DNA of 64,000 nt from Agrobacterium tumefaciens str. B6. GTDB lineage: Bacteria > Pseudomonadota > Alphaproteobacteria > Rhizobiales > Rhizobiaceae. A program made the translations under genes and the position numbers. The stretch is taken from NCBI RefSeq assembly GCF_001541315.1, contig NZ_LMVK01000001.1:434001-498000 (forward strand), read 5' to 3'. The first letter of the stretch is position 1, and every line of letters starts with the position of its first letter. Shown here in pieces: positions 1 through 7,695 of the stretch. Under the pieces are notes generated by a model. That model was not told the origin of the DNA and searched no databases. It worked only from the letters and a program-made list of their open reading frames with translations.

Positions 1-1082
1 TCGCCGATCACCTCCGGCGTGTGGCGTCCGACGAAGATCGCACCCGCATTGCGAATGTGGGCCATCAGGGCATCCGGATCATCGACGGCAAGTTCCAGAT
101 GCTCGGCGGCGATGCGGTTGGCGAGCGGAATGGCGTCGGCGAGCTTTTCGACCAGAATGATCGCGCCGAAATCGGCCCAGCTTGCCGCCGCCGTTTCGGA
201 ACGCGACAGGCGCTTCAGCTGCCGCTCGACGGCCGCTTCAACGGCCTTGCCGAGTTCGGCATTGTCGGTGATCAGGATCGATTGCGCGCCGCGGTCATGT
301 TCCGCCTGCGCCAGAAGATCGGCAGCCAGCCAGTCCGGATCATTGTCCTTGTCGGCAATGACAAGCACTTCAGAAGGCCCGGCGATCATGTCGATGCCGA
401 CAGTGCCGAAGACCTGGCGCTTTGCGGCGGCCACATAGGCATTGCCGGGGCCGACGATCTTGGCGACCGGCGCGATGCTTTCCGTGCCATAGGCGAGTGC
501 GGCGACGGCCTGCGCGCCGCCAATGCGGTAGATTTCCTCAACGCCCGCGATGCGCGCGGCGGCAAGCACGGCGGGGTTTATCACGCCGCCATTCGCCGGC
601 ACCACCATGACGATGCGCTCGACACCGGCAACCTTGGCCGGCACGGCGTTCATCAGAACGGAGCTTGGATAGCTGGCGGTGCCACCAGGGACATAGAGGC
701 CGACGGCTTCGATCGCCGTCCAGCGCGAGCCGAGGCCCACGCCGATCTCATCCTCATAGATATCGTCCTTCGGCATTTGCCGCGCATGGTGTTTTTCGAT
801 GCGCCGGGCCGCGAGTTCGAGGGCTTCGATGACGCTCGCATCGACCGCTGAAAAGGCGGCGTCGATTTCGTCCACTGTCACCCGCATCGAAACCTTGGAA
901 AAATCGATGCCGTCGAATTTCTGGGAATAATGGGCAAGGGCGGCATCGCCGCGATGGCGGACATCGTTGATGATGTCGCGAACGGTCGCGTTGACGTCTT
1001 CGGAAACTTCTCTCTTGGTTGTCAGGAAAGCCGCGAATTTCTGTTCGAAATCAGCCGATGCCCGCTCCAGCCAGATTGCCAC
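1..1082 (-). CDS. hisD: Histidinol dehydrogenase, 3' end outside window
   Basis: Catalyses the last two oxidations of histidine synthesis, L-histidinol to L-histidine with 2 NAD+, in the cytoplasm as a zinc enzyme. Reading leftwards, 360 codons are present. Family motifs are visible: [11 protein letters not shown] near residue 210, [11 protein letters not shown] shortly after it, and [11 protein letters not shown] towards the window edge. HisD is usually about 430 residues, so roughly 70 C-terminal residues lie beyond base 1. The start is GTG at 1082: an in-frame TGA lies five codons upstream and AAGGG sits about 10 bases before it. The DUF2948 gene and murA precede it on the same strand, an order I recall from many alphaproteobacteria. 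Confidence 0.95.
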   Translation of the reverse strand, partial: MAIWLERASADFEQKFAAFLTTKREVSEDVNATVRDIINDVRHRGDAALAHYSQKFDGIDFSKVSMRVTVDEIDAAFSAVDASVIEALELAARRIEKHHARQMPKDDIYEDEIGVGLGSRWTAIEAVGLYVPGGTASYPSSVLMNAVPAKVAGVERIVMVVPANGGVINPAVLAAARIAGVEEIYRIGGAQAVAALAYGTESIAPVAKIVGPGNAYVAAAKRQVFGTVGIDMIAGPSEVLVIADKDNDPDWLAADLLAQAEHDRGAQSILITDNAELGKAVEAAVERQLKRLSRSETAAASWADFGAIILVEKLADAIPLANRIAAEHLELAVDDPDALMAHIRNAGAIFVGRHTPEVIG

Positions 1083-1215
1083 GCCATTACCCTTTCATTG
1101 TCCCCGCGGGAAATCCCGCGAGGTGCACGAACTTGCCGCAGAAAAATTGCGGCTCTGGTATGTGGCATAAATCGAAACGGCAAGGAAAGGCAACCGTTGC
1201 GAAGGCTTGCAACGT

Positions 1216-1656
1216 TTATTCGCTGTCGGGATGATGCGGTTTGGTAGTGGTTTCCCAGGCGCCGCTCACATCGGTCAGCTGCGCCTCGATGCATTCGACG
1301 TCGAGTGCGATGGCGCCGCCGCCGGACAGCGTCAGTTCCACCGCGCCATCAGGCCCTTCGCCATTCTGGACGAAGCGGATGGCGAGAAGCGAAAGCACCT
1401 GTTCCTTGTCGTCGCGGTTGATGCCGTGCGAGCGGACAGCGGAGACGCGCTTCAGGAAAACCACGCTGCGGCAGCGCTCCGGCGGCAGGCTCTTTTTCTC
1501 AGTGCTTTCCCAGACGAAACGGTTGGCGGAAAGCGTGAATTGCCCGTGTTTCGGCTCGAAGGCAACGTCCTTCAGCTTGAAGACGCTGTCCTGCATATGC
1601 GTCGAAATGACGGAGAGATCTTCAGTATCCAGCGCCAGCAATTTCAGGCCGCTCAT
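1216..1656 (-). CDS. DUF2948 family protein
   Basis: A 146-residue protein beginning MSGLKLLALDTEDLSVIS, which I recognise as the DUF2948 family of alphaproteobacteria; its biochemical role is not known. It has no signal peptide or membrane segment and looks like a small soluble beta-rich protein (for example VELTLSGGGAIALDVECIEA near the C-terminus). The frame stays open 27 codons further upstream, but AAGGAAG 6-12 bases before the ATG at 1656 and the family-like N-terminus favour this start. It lies between murA and hisD, all on the minus strand, so co-transcription is likely. The family call is good; the function is unknown. Confidence 0.85.
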   Translation of the reverse strand: MSGLKLLALDTEDLSVISTHMQDSVFKLKDVAFEPKHGQFTLSANRFVWESTEKKSLPPERCRSVVFLKRVSAVRSHGINRDDKEQVLSLLAIRFVQNGEGPDGAVELTLSGGGAIALDVECIEAQLTDVSGAWETTTKPHHPDSE

Positions 1657-1687
1657 CGTTTTCTTCCTTCTTCTGCGGTGCGGACCG

Positions 1688-1715
1688 CTATTTCCATGAA
1701 TTACAATGGAAATAG
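1688..1715. repeat. Perfect 10-bp inverted repeat between murA and DUF2948 gene
   Basis: CTATTTCCAT (1688-1697) and ATGGAAATAG (1706-1715) are exact inverted copies around an 8-base loop. It sits in the 114-bp gap between the murA stop and the DUF2948 start. No T-run follows in the minus direction, so it is not a standard intrinsic terminator. It could be an mRNA processing hairpin or a protein-binding site. Confidence 0.6.
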
Positions 1716-1770
1716 GCAGTCCGGGGCCACTCTGCAACGGGTAGAAAACGGATGAGCGGTGATGAAAGGA

Positions 1771-3063
1771 TCAATCGCTGACGCGTTCGACCAGCGCACC
1801 GCAGCGGGTGAGCTTTTCTTCGAGGCGTTCGAAGCCGCGATCGAGGTGGTAGACCCGCGAAACCATGGTCTCACCTTCCGCCACGAGGCCGGCAATGACC
1901 AGCGAGACGGAAGCGCGCAGGTCGGTCGCCATCACTGGCGCACCCTTCAGACGGGAGACGCCTTCGATGCGGGCCATCTGGCCGGAGAGCGAAATCTTCG
2001 CGCCGAGGCGGGCCAGTTCCTGCACATGCATGAAGCGGTTTTCAAAGATGGTTTCGGTGATATGCGAGACGCCCTGCGAACGGGTCATCAGCGCCATGAA
2101 CTGCGCCTGCAGGTCGGTTGGGAAGCCGGGGAAGGGCTCCGTCACGATATCGACCGGCTGGATGCCATTGCCGTTGCGCACGACGCGCAGGCCTGTCTCC
2201 GTATCGCTGATGGTAGCGCCTGCGAGCCGCAGCGTATCGAGCGCGTTGTCGAGCAGCGATGCGCGTGTGCCTTCCAGCACCACGTCACCACCGGCCATGG
2301 CGACCGCCATGGCATAGGTGCCGGTTTCGATACGATCCGGCAGAACCCGGTGGCGTGCGCCGGAAAGCGAGGTGACGCCTTCAATGGTGATGGTGGAGGT
2401 GCCGGCGCCTTCGATCTTCGCGCCCATGGCAGTCAGGCACTGGGCCAGATCGACCACTTCCGGTTCGCGCGCGGCGTTGTGGATAACGGTGGTGCCGCGG
2501 GCAAGGCTTGCCGCCATCAGCATCACATGCGTCGCGCCGACGGAAACTTTCGGGAAGGTGTAGACGGCACCGATCAGGCCGCCCTTGGGCGCAGTGGCGT
2601 TGATGTAACCGCCATCGATCTCCATCGTCGCACCGAGTGCTTCAAGGCCCTCGATGAACAGGTCGACCGGGCGTGTGCCGATGGCGCAGCCGCCGGGCAG
2701 CGAAACGCGGGCGCGGCCCTCGCGCGCCAGAAGCGGGCCGATGACCCAGAAGCTCGCGCGCATCTTGGAAACCAGCTCGTAAGGCGCTGTGGTGTCTACA
2801 ATGGTGCGGCAGGTGAAATGCACGGTGCGGGAATAGGCTTCGCCCTGGCTTTCGCGGCGGCCGTTCACGGAAATATCGACGCCGTGATTGCCGAGAATGC
2901 GGATGAGCTGCTCCACGTCGGCCAGATGCGGCACGTTTTCGAGCGTCAGCGTGTCGCTGGTGAGAAGCGATGCGATCATCAAAGGCAGGGCGGCATTTTT
3001 AGCGCCGGAGATGGGAATGATGCCGTTTAGCTTGTTGCCACCCGTAATTCTGATGCGATCCAT
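1771..3063 (-). CDS. murA: UDP-N-acetylglucosamine 1-carboxyvinyltransferase (MurA)
   Basis: First committed step of peptidoglycan synthesis: transfers enolpyruvate from PEP to UDP-GlcNAc in the cytoplasm. The 430-residue product has the normal family length. The N-terminus [20 protein letters not shown] carries the Lys-Asn pair of the substrate site (K22 N23 in AKNAAL), and the catalytic loop [12 protein letters not shown] is present with the fosfomycin-target cysteine at residue 126. A later segment has the typical AQFMALMT run. The Cys (not Asp) version means the enzyme should be fosfomycin-sensitive in principle. It is followed on the same strand by the DUF2948 gene and hisD. Confidence 0.97.
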   Translation of the reverse strand: MDRIRITGGNKLNGIIPISGAKNAALPLMIASLLTSDTLTLENVPHLADVEQLIRILGNHGVDISVNGRRESQGEAYSRTVHFTCRTIVDTTAPYELVSKMRASFWVIGPLLAREGRARVSLPGGCAIGTRPVDLFIEGLEALGATMEIDGGYINATAPKGGLIGAVYTFPKVSVGATHVMLMAASLARGTTVIHNAAREPEVVDLAQCLTAMGAKIEGAGTSTITIEGVTSLSGARHRVLPDRIETGTYAMAVAMAGGDVVLEGTRASLLDNALDTLRLAGATISDTETGLRVVRNGNGIQPVDIVTEPFPGFPTDLQAQFMALMTRSQGVSHITETIFENRFMHVQELARLGAKISLSGQMARIEGVSRLKGAPVMATDLRASVSLVIAGLVAEGETMVSRVYHLDRGFERLEEKLTRCGALVERVSD

Positions 3064-3165
3064 GCGTCCCTACGGGCCTGTGCCCGCCTTTCTTATAGTG
3101 CCTTGCGGAAAGGCGCGTCCTTAGACGAATTTCCGCGGCGTTTCAATTTTATGCTGATGAATTCT

Positions 3166-3432
3166 CTAAGAGGATGATTCGTCCGTTTTTGCGGCAGGCA
3201 GGCCAATAGTATCGTCCTCTTCGCCGGCACGGCGCGCACGAACCTGCTGTTTGCGCTTCAAAAGATTTTCACGAAGCTTCTTGGCCGCCCGGGCCTTGCG
3301 CTCCACCTCGCGCTGCCGCGCCTTTTCGCCAGGCCCCGCCTGCGGCTTGCCGTCGGCCACCGGGGCGTATGCTTCTGCGGAAGCGCCGGCGGAAACCGCT
3401 GCCTTTGCCTGTTTGTCATGATGTTCGTTCAT
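3166..3432 (-). CDS. Small basic hypothetical protein
   Basis: An 88-residue protein (from MNEHHDK) with an Ala/Gly-rich N-terminal half and a strongly charged helical segment (EKARQREVERKARAAKKLRENLLKRKQ is its core, roughly residues 36-63), ending in an acidic, serine-rich tail. The frame can start 9 codons earlier at 3459, but neither start has a strong ribosome site. I do not recognise a family. It stands alone between murA and tRNA-Thr. The open frame and biased composition suggest a real gene, but this is not certain. Confidence 0.55.
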   Translation of the reverse strand: MNEHHDKQAKAAVSAGASAEAYAPVADGKPQAGPGEKARQREVERKARAAKKLRENLLKRKQQVRARRAGEEDDTIGLPAAKTDESSS

Positions 3433-3587
3433 AGATTCAGCAATATCTGAAAAATGCATTTTTCAACAGGGGGCACGCTTTTTTGCCCCGCTTGATGAAG
3501 AATATCGTTTTGCGACTTGCGCTCGTCAAAAACCTATGGCAATAGGCCGCCACGCTTGATGCTGAAGCAAACGCTTCGGCACCGGAT

Positions 3588-3662
3588 GCTGCTATAGCTC
3601 AGGGGTAGAGCACTCCCTTGGTAAGGGAGAGGCCGAGAGTTCAAATCTCTCTAGCAGCACCA
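3588..3662 (+). tRNA. tRNA-Thr, anticodon GGT
   Basis: A complete cloverleaf can be drawn. The acceptor stem is GCTGCTA (3588-3594) with TAGCAGC (3652-3658), discriminator A3659 and an encoded CCA (3660-3662). The D arm is GCTCAGGGGTAGAGC. The anticodon stem CTCCC/GGGAG encloses the loop TTGGTAA with anticodon GGT at 3620-3622, and the T arm is GAGAG-TTCAAAT-CTCTC. GGU reads Thr codons ACC and ACU. There is no sign of an integrated element at its 3' end. Confidence 0.97.
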
Positions 3663-3751
3663 TTTCCACACAATTTCAAATACTTACGTAATAGCCTACA
3701 CCGTTCGCATGCGGCATGTGATGTATGCCCGCGCCGCGCAGCCCGCGGCAA

Positions 3752-3788
3752 ATGGAAAACCGCGCCCCTTGCGAAGCGCGGTTTCCAT
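3752..3788 (-). terminator. Hairpin downstream of flaC
   Basis: ATGGAAA-(A)-CCGCGC and GCGCGGTTTCCAT form a 13-bp stem with one bulged A, about 60 bases past the flaC stop. In the flaC (minus) direction no T-run follows, so it may stabilise the mRNA 3' end or act as a weak terminator rather than a canonical one. Confidence 0.5.
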
Positions 3789-3848
3789 ATCCGAATATTC
3801 TGTTGCTGCCAGAGCGGGACGAAACCGCCCGTAGCCATCGGGCGCCGC

Positions 3849-4790
3849 TTACTGACGGAATAGCGACAGGATATTTTCGGAACTGGTATTGGCGATGGAG
3901 AGCGACTGGATGCCCAGCTGCTGCTGTGTCTGCAGCGCCTTGAGGCGGGTCGATTCTTCGTTCATGTCCGCATCCACAAGGCGGCCGATGCCGCTGTCGA
4001 TGGAGTCGGTGAGCTTCGACACGAAGTCTTCCTGAAGGCCGATGCGCATCTTGATCGAGCCGAGAGCGGCGGAAGCGCTGCTCAGGGATTGAAATGCGGT
4101 TTCGACATCGGTGAGAAGATTACCGATGGTGTAGGCCGGCGGCGTTGCAGAAGCGAACAGCTTGAGATCGATGTCCCATACGGAAATGCCGGAGGCTGTT
4201 CCGGGTTGTCCGATGATGCCCCTCGTGGTGTCGAGCGTCGCGGGCGAGCCGGTCAGGCCGAAAAGCACATTGGCGGTCGTCGTGCCGGCAGTGGTATCGA
4301 CAAGCGTATAGTCTGTTTTCGTCACGCTGACAGTGCCGCCGCCGTCGCGAACAAAGCCGGAAACGACAGTCTTGGCGCCGGTGCCCAGCAGCCAGTTCTC
4401 GCCGCTGAAGGATGCGCCCTGCGCGATCGATTCAAGCTGCTTTTTCAGCTGGTCGATCTCTTCCTGGATCTTGGTCTTGTCCACACCTTCTTCGGTGGCG
4501 GCAACGATTTTCGATTTGATTTCCTTGATGACTTCGACCGAGCTTTCCATTGCGGAATAGGCGACATCGATCTTCGCCGCGCCGAGGCCCAGCGCATCCT
4601 GAACCGCGGAAAGGGCCATGTTGTCGGAGCGCATCGTCGTCGCGATCGACCAATAAGCGGCATTGTCGGATGCGGTCTTGACCCGCAGACCCGAAGACAC
4701 TCTGGATTGGGTATCTTCGAGCTGGCCGCTGATTGCGCGCAAGGTCTGAAGCGCCGACATGGCGGCGGTGTTCGTCAGAATACTTGTCAT
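3849..4790 (-). CDS. flaC: Flagellin FlaC
   Basis: Structural subunit of the flagellar filament, exported through the flagellar type III apparatus. The 313-residue protein has the conserved N-terminal D0/D1 helices (MTSILTNTAAMSALQTLRAI, then VSSGLRVKTASDNAAYWSIA) and the conserved C-terminal end (LVDADMNEESTRLKALQTQQ, then SLFRQ), with a short variable middle. That is the compact flagellin type of rhizobia. It is the third and most distal of three tandem minus-strand flagellins; each has its own leader and its own downstream hairpin, so they look independently transcribed. The name follows the C58 order flaA-flaB-flaC as I remember it. Its leader carries the shared hairpin and AUGUCCC element described separately. 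Confidence 0.93.
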   Translation of the reverse strand: MTSILTNTAAMSALQTLRAISGQLEDTQSRVSSGLRVKTASDNAAYWSIATTMRSDNMALSAVQDALGLGAAKIDVAYSAMESSVEVIKEIKSKIVAATEEGVDKTKIQEEIDQLKKQLESIAQGASFSGENWLLGTGAKTVVSGFVRDGGGTVSVTKTDYTLVDTTAGTTTANVLFGLTGSPATLDTTRGIIGQPGTASGISVWDIDLKLFASATPPAYTIGNLLTDVETAFQSLSSASAALGSIKMRIGLQEDFVSKLTDSIDSGIGRLVDADMNEESTRLKALQTQQQLGIQSLSIANTSSENILSLFRQ

Positions 4791-4819
4791 AATTGCCCCT
4801 CTGAGCTGGCTAAATGGGA

Positions 4820-4843
4820 AGGGACATTCCGGGATCGCCGGAA
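4820..4843 (-). promoter_or_regulatory. Flagellin leader hairpin and mini-ORF (flaC)
   Basis: Plus-strand GGGACATTCCGG is shared with the flaB leader, and with one change with flaA. In the transcript TTCCGG (from 4838-4843) pairs with CCGGAA (4827-4832) over a 5-base loop, followed by AUGUCCC, which opens a five-codon frame (M-S-L-P-I-stop). It begins about 30 bases before the flaC start. It is a candidate site for post-transcriptional control by FlbT; that role is inference. Confidence 0.5.
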
Positions 4844-4883
4844 ACGACTGAGCGGCGTGATGCCTGTTAACCTCTTTTTCGTC

Positions 4884-4935
4884 TTGGTTAACGAGTCGTT
4901 TCGATGCGCTGATTTAGCCGTGATTTGGTTAACGA
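4884..4935 (-). promoter_or_regulatory. flaC upstream region with direct repeats
   Basis: TTGGTTAACGA occurs twice (4884-4894 and 4925-4935), 41 bp apart, flanking CGTTTCGATG (4897-4906). The flaB upstream region repeats CGTTTCGATG at 6104-6113 and TTGGTTAATGA at 6133-6143 with nearly the same spacing (29 against 28 bp). This looks like a shared promoter or activator region for the two flagellin genes; the factor is unknown, with Rem a candidate. Confidence 0.45.
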
Positions 4936-4977
4936 ACTCTTAATCAAAAAATCTCTTAGTTTCGCAGGCGACTAAAC

Positions 4978-5004
4978 AAAAAAACCGCGCCTTTCGGCGC
5001 GGTT
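4978..5004 (-). terminator. Intrinsic terminator of flaB
   Basis: Plus-strand AACCGCGCC (4983-4991) pairs with GGCGCGGTT (4996-5004) over a 4-base loop. In the minus direction the stem is followed by seven T (4978-4984 read in reverse), 25 bases after the flaB stop. A good rho-independent terminator. Confidence 0.85.
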
Positions 5005-5028
5005 GATTTTTTCGGCTGAAGCTTCCGA

Positions 5029-5994
5029 TTAACGGAAGAGCGACAGGATGCTTTCGGAGTTGCTGTTGGCGATCGAGAGAGCCTGAACGCCGAGCTGCTG
5101 CTGGGTCTGCAGGGCCTTGAGGCGGGTGGACTCTTCGTTCATGTCGGCGTCCACGAGGCGGCCGATACCCTTTTCGACGGAGTCGGACAGCTTGGAAGCG
5201 AAATCTTCCTGCAGGCCGATACGCATGGAGAGCGAGCCGAGCTTTGCGGCAGCGCTGGTCATGGCCTTCAGGGAGTTTTCAACCAGCGTCAGGGCTTCGG
5301 CCATGTTCGTGGCGCGGTCAGCGGCTGCATACTGGGTGATATCAAGCGTGTAGACGGACTGGGCAGCGACGGTCGTGAACGTGCCGGTCGTGCCGAGAAT
5401 GCCTGTCGTGTCGGGAACGCCCGTAGCGGAGTCGACCGAGCCGAACAGGGTGTTGCCGGTTGCGGTGTTGTCGAGAGCGTATTTCGTGGTCGTGACGTTA
5501 ACGGCGCCACCGGTGGAGCGAACGAAGCCGGCAACGACCGACTTGTCCGGGTCCGTGCCGGGGGTCGTCGCACCGAGCGTCGAAACGCCGACGAGCCAGT
5601 TTTCACCGTAGAAGGAAGCGCCCTGTGCGATCGATGCGAGCTGCTTCTGGAGCTGGCCGATTTCTTCCTGAACCTTGGTGCGGTCGACGCCTTCTTCAGT
5701 TGCCGTGACCAGCTTTGCCTTGATTTCCTTGACGACTTCGATTGCCGATTCCATGCCGGCAGAAGCGGTGTCTACCTTGGCGGCGCCGAGGCCGAGAGCG
5801 TCGGAAACGGAGGAGAGAGCCATGTTGTCGGAGCGCATCGTGGTTGCGATCGACCAGTAAGCAGCGTTGTCAGCAGCTTCGCCAACGCGAAGGCCGGAGG
5901 AAACGCGTGCCTGAGTGGATTCCATGTTCTGGCCGATAGAGCGCAGGGTCTGGAGCGCAGACATTGCTGCGACATTCGTGATAATGCTCGTCAT
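5029..5994 (-). CDS. flaB: Flagellin FlaB
   Basis: Second filament subunit, 321 residues from MTSIITNVAAMSALQTLRSI. It shares the VSSGLRVGEAADNAAYWSIA block near residue 35 and the LVDADMNEESTRLKALQTQQ block near the C-terminus with FlaA and FlaC; the middle (about residues 130-230) is Thr/Ala/Gly-rich and variable, as expected for the surface-exposed part. The frame remains open 17 codons upstream of 5994, but the MTSI start matches the other flagellins. It lies between flaC and flaA in the same orientation with its own terminator and a leader of at least 100 bases containing the shared hairpin. Confidence 0.94.
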   Translation of the reverse strand: MTSIITNVAAMSALQTLRSIGQNMESTQARVSSGLRVGEAADNAAYWSIATTMRSDNMALSSVSDALGLGAAKVDTASAGMESAIEVVKEIKAKLVTATEEGVDRTKVQEEIGQLQKQLASIAQGASFYGENWLVGVSTLGATTPGTDPDKSVVAGFVRSTGGAVNVTTTKYALDNTATGNTLFGSVDSATGVPDTTGILGTTGTFTTVAAQSVYTLDITQYAAADRATNMAEALTLVENSLKAMTSAAAKLGSLSMRIGLQEDFASKLSDSVEKGIGRLVDADMNEESTRLKALQTQQQLGVQALSIANSNSESILSLFR

Positions 5995-6027
5995 AGTAGT
6001 GTGCCCCTTGAATGGCTGATTAAAGAA

Positions 6028-6051
6028 GGGACATTCCGGTTTCACCGGGAA
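6028..6051 (-). promoter_or_regulatory. Flagellin leader hairpin and mini-ORF (flaB)
   Basis: Same GGGACATTCCGG core as the flaC leader. In the transcript CCGGT and ACCGG (44-48 with 36-40 of the 6000s) form a tight stem-loop, followed by AUGUCCC, which opens a four-codon frame (M-S-L-L-stop). It lies about 34 bases before the flaB start. The role as a regulator-binding site is inferred from conservation among three flagellin leaders. Confidence 0.5.
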
Positions 6052-6103
6052 CGGCGCACAGCATCATGCCTGCTAACTGGCTGATTTTTAACGTTAGCTC
6101 GCC

Positions 6104-6143
6104 GTTTCGATGAGCATTAGGTAACGCGGGTTTGGTTAATGAA
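6104..6143 (-). promoter_or_regulatory. flaB upstream conserved blocks
   Basis: CGTTTCGATG (6104-6113) and TTGGTTAATGA (6133-6143) repeat the arrangement found upstream of flaC. In the minus orientation they read TTAACCAA, then CATCGAAACG, followed by a shared TTA(A/G)CAGGCAT closer to the gene. No standard sigma-70 promoter was recognised. Confidence 0.45.
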
Positions 6144-6240
6144 TTGATAAGTGGAGAAAGAAATTCAGCGTCGTCAAAATTAAAAAATGCAACCCTCGCG
6201 CGCACGCGCGCGTATCGCCAAAAGTTTAAAAAAAAGATAA

Positions 6241-6266
6241 GGCCGCACCCGTTTCCGGATGCGGCC
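6241..6266 (-). terminator. Probable terminator of flaA
   Basis: GGCCGCACCCG (6241-6251) pairs with CGGATGCGGCC (6256-6266) with one mismatch over a 4-base loop. In the minus direction a run of T follows after a 3-4 base gap (the A-run at about 6229-6237). It is about 135 bases past the flaA stop, so the mRNA would have a longish 3' tail. Confidence 0.7.
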
Positions 6267-6401
6267 TCATTGATGCATTCAGTCCGATTCAGCCTTTCGG
6301 ACCTTTATGCCTTCTATCCCAGTCTGCGCTCGGTCAGCCCCCGATTGCCTGTGGGAAGAAATCTGTCCCCCAGCCCCGAAGGGCTATGAGAAGCTCAGCT
6401 C

Positions 6402-7322
6402 TTAACGGAAGAGCGACAGGATGTTCTGCGAGTCGCTGTTGGCGATCGACAGAGCCTGGATTGCCAGCTGCTGCTGCGTCTGGAGAGCCTTCAGCTTGGT
6501 GGACTCTTCGTTCATGTCGGCGTCAACGAGACGGCCAACGCCCTTTTCGATGGTGTCGGACAGCTTGTCGGCGAAGTCGGTCTGCAGGTCGATACGGGCA
6601 GACAGCGAACCGAGCTTGGCGCCGGCGCTGGTCATCTTCGTCAGAGCGGTTTCAACGGAGTAGAGGGCGTTGTCGAGATCGTCGGTGGTGACGTTCATGT
6701 CGAGAACGGAGATCTGGGTGTAGGTCTTGGCGCCGACAGTCGTCGTCGCACCGGTAGCGTTCAGGATACCGGAGTTTGCGTCGATCGTGCCGGGCGTAGC
6801 TTCCGTGTAAAGCATGGAGGCGGCGTCGAGAGCGTAGTCCGTCGTCTTGACGCTGACGTTGCCGCTGGCGTCACGAACGAAGCCGGAAACAACCGTCTTG
6901 GTGGCGTTGGCGCTGGAAACGAGCCAGTTTTCACCGTTGAAAGACGCGCTTGTGCCGATCGACTTCAGCTGGTCGAGCAGCTGCGTGACTTCTTCCTGAA
7001 CCTTGGCCTTGTCAACGCCCTGTTCCTTGGCGGCAACGACCTTTGCCTTGATGTCGGTGACGACCTTGATGGCGGCGTCCATACCGGCAGACGCGGTGTC
7101 AACCTTGGCGGCGCCCATGCCCAGCGCGTCGGAGACGGCGCCGAGAGCCTTGTTGTCGGAACGCATGGTGGTCGCGATCGACCAGTAGGCAGCGTTGTCC
7201 GAAGCCGAGCCAACCTTCAGGCCGGAAGAAATGCGGTCCTGCGTGCTCGAAAGGTCGGAAGCGATGGAACGCAGGGTCGAGAGAGCGGCCATTGCGTTGG
7301 TGTTGGTGAGAATGCTTGCCAT
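6402..7322 (-). CDS. flaA: Flagellin FlaA
   Basis: Filament subunit of 306 residues (from MASILTNTNAMAALSTLRSI), the length I remember for the principal Agrobacterium flagellin. The N-terminal ISSGLKVGSASDNAAYWSIA and C-terminal LVDADMNEESTKLKALQTQQ blocks pack as the D0/D1 core; about residues 120-220 are variable. An in-frame ATG 15 codons upstream (7367) is part of the shared leader element AUGUCCC and has no ribosome site, so 7322 is preferred. It is first of the three minus-strand flagellins, directly downstream of fliP on the same strand but separated by 373 bp with its own regulatory region. Confidence 0.94.
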   Translation of the reverse strand: MASILTNTNAMAALSTLRSIASDLSSTQDRISSGLKVGSASDNAAYWSIATTMRSDNKALGAVSDALGMGAAKVDTASAGMDAAIKVVTDIKAKVVAAKEQGVDKAKVQEEVTQLLDQLKSIGTSASFNGENWLVSSANATKTVVSGFVRDASGNVSVKTTDYALDAASMLYTEATPGTIDANSGILNATGATTTVGAKTYTQISVLDMNVTTDDLDNALYSVETALTKMTSAGAKLGSLSARIDLQTDFADKLSDTIEKGVGRLVDADMNEESTKLKALQTQQQLAIQALSIANSDSQNILSLFR

Positions 7323-7359
7323 AATAAATGTGTCCCTTGTTTTTACGAGATACTGGAGT

Positions 7360-7388
7360 GGGGACATACCGGGTTTGGTATTACCGGT
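7360..7388 (-). promoter_or_regulatory. Flagellin leader hairpin and upstream ATG (flaA)
   Basis: GGGGACATACCGGG resembles the flaB/flaC leader core. In the transcript ACCGG (from 7384-7388) pairs with CCGGU (68-72 of the 7300s) over an 11-base loop, followed by AUGUCCC. Unlike in flaB and flaC, this AUG is in frame with flaA and would add 15 residues. It starts about 38 bases before the flaA start. Confidence 0.45.
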
Positions 7389-7625
7389 CGCAACGTTTCG
7401 GCTTCATGTCACTCGGTTCGGAAATACTTAGTTTCAGAAACCAAACCCGCTGCGTGTGAAAAGAAATTCGCAGCGAAAAATTGCACAATTATTAATTTGA
7501 GCGCTAAGAAAAATTGGAAGATACTTATGGTTATTTTTCGATTTATTTAAATAGTAACTTTTCTATTTAGAAAGATAGTTACCAAGTCGCCAGAAAAACT
7601 GGTAATCAAAGCGTTAAAACGCGCA

Positions 7626-7653
7626 AACCCCGCGGCCTTGGGCGCGCGGGGTT
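7626..7653 (-). terminator. Hairpin downstream of fliP
   Basis: AACCCCGCG (7626-7634) pairs with CGCGGGGTT (7645-7653) over a 10-base loop, about 43 bases after the fliP stop. In the minus direction only short T-runs follow (TTT, then TTTT after GCGCG), so it is a plausible but imperfect terminator of the long basal-body operon. Confidence 0.5.
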
Positions 7654-7695
7654 AAAAAACAGGGTTAACGGGTGTCAATCCGGCACGAATGCCCG

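Larger units (their letters stand above)
5995..6401. other. flaA-flaB intergenic region
   Basis: This 407-bp gap holds, from right to left in the direction of transcription, the flaA downstream hairpin (6241-6266), an alternating C/G tract (6197-6213, with one A), the flaB promoter blocks (6104-6143) and the flaB leader hairpin (6028-6051). No convincing gene was found in it. Confidence 0.7.
7323..7695. other. fliP-flaA intergenic region
   Basis: A 373-bp, AT-rich stretch (about 7470-7610 is especially A/T-rich). It contains the flaA leader hairpin (7360-7388), CGTTTCG at 7394-7400 resembling the flaB/flaC block, and a hairpin after fliP (7626-7653). The flaA promoter must lie here, but I cannot place its -10 and -35 with confidence. 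No gene was seen. Confidence 0.6.

Noticed and set aside
1759..3030. Long plus-strand open frame opposite murA
   Set aside because: It mirrors murA codon by codon; the product is His/Arg/Gly-rich with no family resemblance, whereas the minus frame is a perfect MurA.
3588..3662. tRNA-Thr as an integration site for a mobile element
   Set aside because: No integrase, no duplicated tRNA end and no change in composition nearby.
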